Assembly (NCBI GenBank): GCA_017420605.1
Contig: JAFOIS010000119.1
Location: forward strand, 1 to 19,648
Length of the DNA stretch: 19,648 bases
Direction of reading: 5' to 3'
Source: Lachnospiraceae bacterium
GTDB taxonomy: Bacteria; Bacillota; Clostridia; Lachnospirales; Lachnospiraceae
Shown one piece after another: positions 13,930-19,648 of this stretch. The translations under genes and the position numbers were made by a program. A model generated the notes under the pieces. The model did no database searches. It worked only from the letters and a program-made list of their open reading frames with translations, and was not told the origin of the DNA. Position 1 is the stretch's first letter. Each line of letters begins with the position of its first letter.

Positions 13930-14856
13930 TCAGTCGTCCTCCGCAAACTTGGTGATCTTCAGATAGAACAATGTATAGAGGACCATGATCAGCGTACAGA
14001 CGATACTCGTCGCGCTGGCTTTCCCGTAGCTGCCGTCCATCAGCTGATAATAGATCTTCGACGTCAGGATCTGCGTCGATCCGGCCGGACCGCCGCCGGT
14101 CATCGAAATGATCGTGTCCGACCCGGTAAAGATCCAGATGACACGGAGGAGCGTCGTGAGGATGATCACGCTCTTGATGTGGGGAAGCGTCACCGCTTTG
14201 AACTTCGCGATCCTGCCGGCGCCGTCCATCTCCGCCGCCTCATAGAGTTCCTGCGGAACGCTCTGCAGCGCCGCCGTGATCATGATGGTAAAGAACGGTA
14301 TCCCGTACCAGACCATGGCGACGATTACGCAGAACAGGGCCGTACTGCTCGAACTGAGCCACCCGAATGGCTCTTTCAGGATACCTGCTTTCACCAGGAG
14401 GTCGTTGATCACGCCGCCCATGCCGTTGAACATCCAGCGCCACATGATACCGATGACGAAACCGGAGACCGCCCACGGCGCGAACGCGACGCCCTGGTAG
14501 ATGCTCCGCCCGCGGAACGCGCGGTTCAGCATGAGCGCAAGCGCGAAGCCGATGATCAGCTGCGGGATCAGCGCCCCGAGGACGAACACCAGCGAATTCC
14601 ACATCGTCCGGTAGAAATCGTTGAACGGGCCCGGCTTGAACAGGTCGATGAAGTTCTTGAAGCCGACATATCTGACACGGTTGATGTTCTGAATATTATA
14701 GTTGGTAAACGCCAGCCGAAGACCCGCGATGACCGGATAGTACATCTGCCAGATCACCAGGATCACCGCCGGCAGCACCATCAGGGTAATGAAGACGGCG
14801 TCCCGCCGCCTCCCCTTCTTGCTGATATCTTCGATCGTAGGGTCGACTCTTCTCAT
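13930..14856 (-). CDS. carbohydrate ABC transporter permease, MalF/UgpA type
   Basis: 308-residue inner-membrane subunit with about six hydrophobic helices. A hydrophobic first helix (AVFITLMVLPAVILVIWQMY) follows a charged N-terminus. The EAA coupling loop reads EAAEMDGAGRIAKFKAVTLP. LAFTNYNIQNINRVRYVGFKN is typical of the UgpA/LplB-like periplasmic region. ATG 14856 is preceded by AAGGAG; an upstream in-frame start at 14889 falls in the terminator region and is rejected. Its stop is a few bases from the next permease start, so the two are translated together. Confidence 0.93.
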   Translation of the reverse strand: MRRVDPTIEDISKKGRRRDAVFITLMVLPAVILVIWQMYYPVIAGLRLAFTNYNIQNINRVRYVGFKNFIDLFKPGPFNDFYRTMWNSLVFVLGALIPQLIIGFALALMLNRAFRGRSIYQGVAFAPWAVSGFVIGIMWRWMFNGMGGVINDLLVKAGILKEPFGWLSSSSTALFCVIVAMVWYGIPFFTIMITAALQSVPQELYEAAEMDGAGRIAKFKAVTLPHIKSVIILTTLLRVIWIFTGSDTIISMTGGGPAGSTQILTSKIYYQLMDGSYGKASATSIVCTLIMVLYTLFYLKITKFAEDD

Positions 14857-14887
14857 AATTGCGGCTCCTTTTTCGGGAGGATGTTTC

Positions 14888-14928
14888 AAAAAAGCGGGGC
14901 GGCCCGCAAGCTGCGCCTCCGGGCCGCC
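14888..14928 (-). terminator. intra-operon terminator after the solute-binding protein gene
   Basis: On the minus strand GGCGGCCCG (14928-14920) pairs with CGGGCCGCC (14906-14898), then CCGC and six T (14893-14888). It lies between the binding-protein gene and the permease genes and probably allows only partial read-through, giving more binding protein than permease. This is a common arrangement in ABC operons. Confidence 0.8.
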
Positions 14929-14971
14929 ACTTCTGCCTTACACAATTATATGCGCTGTGACAGCGGCTGTC

Positions 14972-16339
14972 TTACCAGAGCTGGCCGCGTTCCTTGTACG
15001 CTGCCTCCCAGGCGCTTGCCCAGTTGTCAAGCAGGTCTTCCGCGGAGACTTCGCCCTTGAGGTATTTCTGCAGATATTCGTCTCTGTCTTCCGTCTCGAC
15101 GATATCAGAGTATCCAAGGCCCCAGCTGGTGAAGACACGGTACTTGCCGGTCTCGTCCATCTGGTTGAATACGCTGTAGTGGCCGGAGGAGAAGTAGCTG
15201 TTCTGCTCGATCGTGGTCGTGTGGATCGGAATCAGGCCGGTCGCTTCGCAGAAGGCGCCGTTGTTTTCAGCGGAGGAGAGGTATTCCATGAACTTGATGG
15301 CCTCGTCCTTGTGTTCGCACTTCTTCGTCAGCGCCCATCCGCCGTAACCGGTCGGCTGCGAGCCGTAGCCGGACGGGCCGATCGGGTAGTTGCCGACTGC
15401 CCAGACGTTCGGGTCAAGGCCGCTCTCGCAGGACTGGATAACGTCGTTATCCTGCAGGATGATCGCGCACTGGCCGCTCATGAAGCCCTGGACCATTTCC
15501 GCGAAGCCCCATGCGATGGAGTCGGACGGCGAGCACTCTTCATAGACCTTCTTGTAGTATTCCAGCGCTTCGACCGCTTCCGGCGTACGATAGACGGACG
15601 TGCCGTCCTTCAGGAAGCCGCGGTAGTTTTCGTTCTCGCAGAGGTCGTCGCCGATGAAGGTCAGCAGGATGTTGTCATAGACGTTGGAGCCGCGGGAGCC
15701 GCCGCGGAAGCCGATGCCGTAGATGCCGTTTGCCGGATCGTTCAGCTTCTTGCCGATCTCATACCAGTCATCATAGGTCCAGAGTTCCGGAGCCGTGATG
15801 CCGGCCTTCTCGAAGAGGTCCGTACGATAGAACAGAAGTCTCTGATAAATGCCGTACGGGATGCAGTACTGGGTCTTGCCGTCCTGCGACAGGCAGGTCA
15901 TTCTGCCCTTCGCGGCGTCGGACAGGGTGTTCATGCCGTCCCAGTCTTTGAGGTAATCATTGAGGGGCTCGATCCATCCGTTATTCAATGCCGACGAGAA
16001 AGAGTTACCGGTATCGATGATATCGAGCTGCTCTTCACTGTTCAGCATGTTCAGGATCTTGGCATCGGAACCCTCCGCCGGCGGGGAGATCAGTTCGATC
16101 TCGATGTTCGGATTCTCTTTCATGTACGCGTCGATGATCTTGTTCAGCGCCGTCGTACGGTTGTCAGCTGCGAGCGAGTCGATCATACGGATAAGGATCT
16201 TCTCGCCGGAGGGTGCTGCACTCTCGGAAGCCGGGGCCGCTTCTCCGCCGGAGGATGCCGGGGCTGCGCCGCCGCAGCCCGCAAGCGTGGCCGCGATCAT
16301 GCAGATCACCAGGATCAGTGATACCAAACTCTTTTTCAT
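14972..16339 (-). CDS. ABC transporter extracellular solute-binding lipoprotein (CUT1 family 1)
   Basis: 455-residue substrate-binding lipoprotein, anchored outside the membrane. The N-terminus is a lipoprotein signal peptide with lipobox LAGC and the lipid-bearing Cys22, followed by a low-complexity Ala/Ser/Gly/Pro linker to about residue 46. The mature part has family 1 features: KIIDAYMKENPNIEIELISP, GYGGWALTKKCEHKDEAIKFMEYL and a C-terminal W-rich region. AAAGGAG precedes the ATG. A folded stem-loop lies directly upstream in the mRNA and a terminator directly downstream, so this gene is probably expressed above its neighbours. The ligand (sugar, oligosaccharide or related compound) cannot be read from sequence. 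Confidence 0.93.
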   Translation of the reverse strand: MKKSLVSLILVICMIAATLAGCGGAAPASSGGEAAPASESAAPSGEKILIRMIDSLAADNRTTALNKIIDAYMKENPNIEIELISPPAEGSDAKILNMLNSEEQLDIIDTGNSFSSALNNGWIEPLNDYLKDWDGMNTLSDAAKGRMTCLSQDGKTQYCIPYGIYQRLLFYRTDLFEKAGITAPELWTYDDWYEIGKKLNDPANGIYGIGFRGGSRGSNVYDNILLTFIGDDLCENENYRGFLKDGTSVYRTPEAVEALEYYKKVYEECSPSDSIAWGFAEMVQGFMSGQCAIILQDNDVIQSCESGLDPNVWAVGNYPIGPSGYGSQPTGYGGWALTKKCEHKDEAIKFMEYLSSAENNGAFCEATGLIPIHTTTIEQNSYFSSGHYSVFNQMDETGKYRVFTSWGLGYSDIVETEDRDEYLQKYLKGEVSAEDLLDNWASAWEAAYKERGQLW

Positions 16340-16358
16340 TCTGCACTCCTTTCTTGTG

Positions 16359-16395
16359 CCGGTATGGTCCGTATTTTCATATCGGACCGTTCCGG
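16359..16395 (-). other. stem-loop upstream of the binding-protein ribosome binding site
   Basis: On the minus strand an outer CCGG pair (16395-16392 with 16362-16359) encloses GGTCCG (16388-16383) paired with CGGACC (16371-16366). Three more pairs (UAU with AUA) and a GAAA tetraloop cap it, with one bulged A. No U-run follows. It probably protects or marks the 5' end of a processed binding-protein mRNA; this role is inferred. A second small hairpin (CGAAGC/GCTTCG) lies near 16420-16437. Confidence 0.5.
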
Positions 16396-16444
16396 TCGCC
16401 TTAGGTTCTATCTTTTTCCGAAGCTGCGACGCTTCGAAATAAGC

Positions 16445-17632
16445 TCATTCATCCAGCAGCGCAAACGCCTGCTTAAGATCTGCCAGAAGGACGTCTGCCC
16501 CTTCCAGCCCGCAGTGGATCCGGATGAGCCCGCGCGATGCGCCGTACCACGCGGCGTATTCGTCCGTCTTTCCCCAGAGCGGCATGACGATCAGGGATTC
16601 GAAGCCTCCCCAGGACGGGCCGAGTTTGAAGACCTTCATATGCTCCACGACCTTCACGGCCTCTTCCGTCGTTGCATTGAGTTCGAAACTCAGAAGTCCG
16701 GATGATCCGCTCTGCTGTTTTTTCACCAGCTCATACTGCGGATGCGAAGGAAGTCCCGGATAGTAGACCTTCTTCACATGCGGGTCCTTTTCGAGTTCCT
16801 GCGCGACCTTCAGGGCGATCGCTTCGTGCGCCTTCATCCGTACCGGCAGGGTCCGGAGCCCGCGCATCAGAAGCCACGCTTCCATGGGTCCCATGATGCC
16901 CCCGAACAGCGTCTTCAGGGTCTTGAGCCGCTCGATCAGCCGGTCATCCGAGGTCACCAGCACGCCGCCCAGGATATCGCTGTGCCCGCCGAGGTACTTC
17001 GTCGCGCTGTGCATGACGATATCGATCCCCATCGTGAGCGGCTTCTGGAAGATCGGAGAACAATAGGTATTGTCGATATAGGTAACGATACCCTTCTCTT
17101 TCGCGATCTTCGATACGGCCTCAAGGTCGACCAGCGAAAACGTCGCGGTACCCGGTGATTCCAGAATGATCAGCGCGGTATTATCGCGGATCGCGTCCCG
17201 GATCTCGTCCGTGCTCCAGCCGTGGACGAAAGTGACGTCCATGTTGAGGTCCGGTTTGCAGTACTCTTCAAGGAACGTTCCCACACATCCGTAGGCATTG
17301 TGCACACAGACGACGTGACTTCCCGCTTTGCAGACCGCCATGATGGCTGCCGAGGCCGCGCCCATGCCCGACGGATAAAGGAACGCCCTCTTTCCGTGTT
17401 CCAGCGCCGCGATCTTCTCCTCGACGATCTTCTCGTTCGGGTTGCCGTACCGTCCGTAAACGAACGCCCCGTTCGGATTATGCTGGTATTCCTCCATGTT
17501 GTCGAACGTATGCAGGGACGTCAGGAACACCGGCGGATTCAATGCATAAAGATACTTGCTGCTGTCCTCTCCGGTATGCAGCGGGATGTAGCTGTCATTT
17601 TCAAAATACGCTTCGTCAACAGAATCACTCAT
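16445..17632 (-). CDS. PLP-dependent Cys/Met-metabolism enzyme (cystathionine/methionine gamma-lyase or gamma-synthase family)
   Basis: 395-residue fold-type I PLP enzyme, cytoplasmic, acting at the beta or gamma carbon of sulfur amino acids or homoserine esters. K212 in HSATKYLGGHSD is the Schiff-base lysine, D187 in YIDNTY contacts the pyridine ring, Y59 and R61 in YGRYGNPN and the SGMGAAS loop (88-94) bind phosphate, Y114 stacks on PLP, and the arginine in IRIHCGLE binds the substrate carboxylate. Sequence alone does not separate lyase from synthase or sulfhydrylase. It is the first gene after the 17731-17759 promoter, and the transporter genes follow on the same strand after 105 bases without a terminator. 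GGAG precedes the ATG by 11 bases. No SAM riboswitch or T-box fits in the roughly 92-base leader. Its pairing with a sugar-type ABC operon is unusual. Confidence 0.9.
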   Translation of the reverse strand: MSDSVDEAYFENDSYIPLHTGEDSSKYLYALNPPVFLTSLHTFDNMEEYQHNPNGAFVYGRYGNPNEKIVEEKIAALEHGKRAFLYPSGMGAASAAIMAVCKAGSHVVCVHNAYGCVGTFLEEYCKPDLNMDVTFVHGWSTDEIRDAIRDNTALIILESPGTATFSLVDLEAVSKIAKEKGIVTYIDNTYCSPIFQKPLTMGIDIVMHSATKYLGGHSDILGGVLVTSDDRLIERLKTLKTLFGGIMGPMEAWLLMRGLRTLPVRMKAHEAIALKVAQELEKDPHVKKVYYPGLPSHPQYELVKKQQSGSSGLLSFELNATTEEAVKVVEHMKVFKLGPSWGGFESLIVMPLWGKTDEYAAWYGASRGLIRIHCGLEGADVLLADLKQAFALLDE

Positions 17633-17730
17633 GTCCGTTTATTCTCCGCACTGAAGACTTGCTGCAATGAAAACGCAGCCCGTTTCGCGTCTTACTGAGC
17701 ACGTGAAGCGGGACCGGGAAACCTGTCAAC

Positions 17731-17759
17731 ATAGTATCCCCTTTTCGTCAATGTGTCAA
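17731..17759 (-). promoter_or_regulatory. sigma-A promoter of the PLP enzyme/transporter operon
   Basis: On the minus strand TTGACA (17759-17754), a 17-base spacer and TACTAT (17736-17731) predict a start near 17724. The AT-rich block just upstream (17761-17812) includes an imperfect palindrome around GTTAGTAATATTAAC (17787-17801), a possible regulator site. I see no terminator between the DUF624 gene and this promoter. Confidence 0.8.
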
Positions 17760-17812
17760 TTATTCCTTTGATTTATTGTGTCTTTGTTAGTAATATTAAC
17801 CCTATTGTGAAG

Positions 17813-18433
17813 TCAATTCAGCGGAATATGCTTCTCCACCGGAGGGAATGCGATCCAGGCAACAAGATGCGACCAGAGGGATACGCCGAAGAGGAAAAAG
17901 AAAGACAGGGAATACGGAAAAAGAAGGAGCTCCAGCGCGAAAAAGCCGAAGCCGATGAGAAGACACAGAAAAGATTCCCGTACGTAAACGAGCATCAGCT
18001 GGAAGGAACGCTTTACGACTTCGAAGAACGGCAGATCCGCGACTGCCTCGATGACCCAGACGTAGCAGCTCATCACATAAACGACCGCCATCTGGACAAG
18101 GGAGATGCCGCGAAGGATCCCGATGAGAAGCCCGGAAGAGGACTGCGCGGTGCCGTACGCCCAGTGGACGTAGGAGGCCAGAAGAAACAGCGCCCCGAAT
18201 AAGAGCCCCGTACGCAGGGACGTCAGGAAAGAGGCGCGGAAATAGGCCATAAAATCCCGGAACAGAAACACTTCGCGGTCCCTTGCGCGTTCCGTCGAGA
18301 TCTTCATCATCGCGGTCAGCGCCGCCGGGATCGTTACGACCGGCCAGCTTACGGCAAGAAAGAGGAGGTTCATTTTCACAAGAAGAAAAAGATCCTCCTT
18401 AAGAAGTTTCAATAGACGATTCTCACGTTTCAC
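17813..18433 (-). CDS. DUF624 (YesL-like) membrane protein
   Basis: 206 residues, very hydrophobic, with about five membrane segments (roughly 15-40, 72-90, 103-125, 152-172, 175-195). The N-terminal stretch with VKMNLLFLAVSWPVVTIPA followed by TAMMKI resembles the DUF624/YesL family. Members are often encoded beside CUT1 carbohydrate ABC transporters and sugar hydrolases; the molecular function is unknown. The start is GTG 18433, preceded by GGAG nine bases upstream. It follows the PHP gene by 48 bases and should be co-transcribed with it. The stop lies about 50 bases before the next promoter. Confidence 0.85.
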   Translation of the reverse strand: MKRENRLLKLLKEDLFLLVKMNLLFLAVSWPVVTIPAALTAMMKISTERARDREVFLFRDFMAYFRASFLTSLRTGLLFGALFLLASYVHWAYGTAQSSSGLLIGILRGISLVQMAVVYVMSCYVWVIEAVADLPFFEVVKRSFQLMLVYVRESFLCLLIGFGFFALELLLFPYSLSFFFLFGVSLWSHLVAWIAFPPVEKHIPLN

Positions 18434-18481
18434 GCCCGATATCTCCGTAGATCTCGAAAAACTGTTCGCGCTGCCGGACGC

Positions 18482-19351
18482 TTACCGCACCGGTATGATC
18501 TGCGAAAAGCCTCGGCGGCCTTCCGCATCGCACACTTCTACCCGCACAAAGGTCTCGTTTGCATGGATCCGGTGCACCGCGCCCGTGAGCGCCTCGCCGG
18601 ACCGCGTGCGGTCCCAGATAAACGCCTGGTCTGAATAAAACACGATCTGCCGGACCGGGTCGCATTCCACGACGATACGGTCATCCTCTTTTTTCACGAA
18701 AAGGCGCGGTCCCTGCGTCGCAAAATACCGCTTTGCGCGGAGCGATGCAAGGATCGCCTCCCGGGTACATTCCTCCGCCTGCACAAAGATATAACTCCGG
18801 CAGACTTCGGATTCCGTATAGAAATGCACGTCGTCGTCCGCGACAAGCCCCGGAAAACGTCCGCGGCTTGCGACCTGATCCACCAGAAGGGAGCTGTCCG
18901 GCCGGCAGTTGTGCGGGAAACCGGATACCGAATTGAAAATCTCCGTCGCGTCATAACCTGTGAGCGCCATCATCTGCTCACAGGTATTGAGACTCCAGGC
19001 CGGATGCGCGAGAACGGCATAGCCGTCCGCCCGGCGGATCGCGTCGATGATCTCCTGCGGCCCCGCGCCGTGCGTAAGTTCCGGCTCTTCCGACGCCGCG
19101 ATCGAGAGAATGTGATAGATCCCGGACGAGGCGATCCTGCCGGAATCATATTCGCAGCCGGAAAGAATAAGGATGCCGTCCGCGATCTGCTCCGTGCCAT
19201 ACTGCCAGTGATCGGTGCGGGCAATAAAATCATACCCGGCTTCGCGGTAGATCCGGTATGCTTCCTCCGGGTCTTTCCGTCCGTCTGAAACCGTCGTATG
19301 CAGGTGAAGGTTGCCCTTCCACCATTTCTTTCCGCTTCTGTCGATAAACAC
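18482..19351 (-). CDS. PHP-domain metal-dependent phosphoesterase-like protein
   Basis: 289 residues with the polymerase and histidinol phosphatase (PHP) metal site in order: H16 and H18 (NLHLHTTVSDG), D23, D47 and H48 (RTDHW), E67, H80, H116 (LAHPAWS), and D172-H176 (VADDDVH). Stand-alone proteins of this kind cleave phosphoesters (for example nucleoside 3',5'-bisphosphates or histidinol phosphate). This one continues after about residue 200 with a beta-rich tail (VKKEDDRIVVECDP), as in some PHP proteins linked to sugar clusters. The start is GTG 19351 with GGGAG six bases upstream. It heads a two-gene unit with the DUF624 gene. Substrate unknown; a link to the transported compound is inferred from position only. 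Confidence 0.87.
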   Translation of the reverse strand: MFIDRSGKKWWKGNLHLHTTVSDGRKDPEEAYRIYREAGYDFIARTDHWQYGTEQIADGILILSGCEYDSGRIASSGIYHILSIAASEEPELTHGAGPQEIIDAIRRADGYAVLAHPAWSLNTCEQMMALTGYDATEIFNSVSGFPHNCRPDSSLLVDQVASRGRFPGLVADDDVHFYTESEVCRSYIFVQAEECTREAILASLRAKRYFATQGPRLFVKKEDDRIVVECDPVRQIVFYSDQAFIWDRTRSGEALTGAVHRIHANETFVRVEVCDAEGRRGFSQIIPVR

Positions 19352-19463
19352 GGCTGTCTCCCTTTTTTGGCTGCTGACGCTTCGGGGAATCCCGTCCCGG
19401 TTGGTCTTAGCGTATGCTGTGCCGCGGAACCGGCCATTTTCACCGGCCCGTTTTCTATCCTGT

Positions 19464-19492
19464 ATCGTAATCTATTACGGCGCGGGATGCAA
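19464..19492 (-). promoter_or_regulatory. possible promoter of PHP-DUF624 unit
   Basis: On the minus strand TTGCAT (19492-19487), a 17-base spacer and TACGAT (19469-19464) form a weak sigma-A-like promoter. The 218-base stretch 19352-19569 holds no gene; apart from this it has a direct repeat of ACCGGCC (near 19429-19449), whose role is unknown. Confidence 0.4.
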
Positions 19493-19569
19493 ATACAACT
19501 TGTGCGTCGCATTTGGCGGACCTTTTGCGCGTTTTCCAGGATCACACAGGAATGCATAGCCGCACAACG

Positions 19570-19601
19570 AAAAAAGTCAGAGCATACACTCTGACTTTTT
19601 T
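19570..19601 (-). terminator. terminator downstream of tRNA-Phe
   Basis: GTCAGAG (19576-19582) pairs with CTCTGAC (19589-19595) around a six-base loop. Runs of six A and six T flank the stem, so it would work in both directions. It lies five bases from the tRNA 3' end and ends that transcript on the minus strand. Confidence 0.9.
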
Positions 19602-19605
19602 GAGG

Positions 19606-19648
19606 TGCCTAGTTTCGGAATCGAACCAAAGACACGAGGATTTTCAGT
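19606..19648 (-). tRNA. tRNA-Phe (GAA), 3' part; 5' half beyond window
   Basis: Read on the minus strand from 19648, the sequence starts at the last base of the anticodon 5' stem. The anticodon loop CTGAAAA (anticodon GAA) follows, then the 3' stem, variable loop GTGTC, T-stem TTTGG/CCGAA around TTCGATT, acceptor strand ACTAGGC and discriminator A. The next bases are CCT, so a full CCA tail is not encoded. The D-arm and 5' acceptor strand lie outside the window. Confidence 0.87.

Noticed and set aside
17633..17724. Possible SAM riboswitch or T-box upstream of the PLP sulfur-amino-acid enzyme.
   Set aside because: The predicted leader is only about 92 bases and shows neither the SAM-box core nor a T-box sequence with a terminator.

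Overview
The window looks like the chromosome of a fairly GC-rich Clostridia-type Firmicute (Bacillota). The reasons are the strong AAGGAG-type ribosome binding sites, TTGACA-17-TATATT promoters, a type III glutamine synthetase, an ANTAR regulator beside glutamine synthetase, a DUF624 (YesL-type) membrane protein and a carbohydrate ABC cluster with no ATPase gene. I cannot name a genus. Coding density is high and I see no insertion sequence, phage gene or CRISPR array.

Region 1 (1-10650) is a nitrogen-assimilation island built around a divergent promoter region at 3381-3741. Leftward (minus strand) run a type III glutamine synthetase (glnN) and a glutamine-hydrolysing asparagine synthetase cut by the window edge. 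Rightward (plus strand) runs a tight seven-gene operon. It holds a split, archaeal-type glutamate synthase (amidotransferase, FMN/Fe-S synthase, GXGXG subunit), a four-cluster polyferredoxin, an FAD/NAD(P)H oxidoreductase, a short type I glutamine synthetase and an ANTAR-domain antiterminator with a degenerate receiver. The electron carriers stand where GltD would in the classical enzyme.

The divergent region is the most interesting part. It has one consensus promoter each way, a 24-bp tandem repeat filling the space between the two -35 boxes, and three intrinsic terminators lying in the leaders (two before glnN, one before the glutamate synthase). Each terminator is overlapped by a small hairpin with a six-base loop matching AARGRC, closed by C-G and a G.U pair. 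A at loop position 1 and G at position 4 is the signature recognised by ANTAR proteins. The model is that the ANTAR protein at the end of the operon binds these hairpins and prevents termination, controlling both glutamine synthetases, glutamate synthase and, through read-through, asparagine synthetase.

Region 2 (10675-17760, minus strand) is a separate operon ending at a bidirectional terminator shared with region 1. From a consensus promoter at 17731-17759 it encodes a PLP-dependent Cys/Met-metabolism enzyme, a lipoprotein solute-binding protein, two CUT1-type ABC permeases, a Gfo/Idh/MocA-type oxidoreductase and a metal-dependent amidohydrolase. Region 3 (17813-19351, minus) holds a PHP-domain metal hydrolase and a DUF624 membrane protein, probably functionally linked to region 2. 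The transported substrate cannot be read from the sequence. The right edge cuts a tRNA-Phe(GAA) gene followed by its own terminator.
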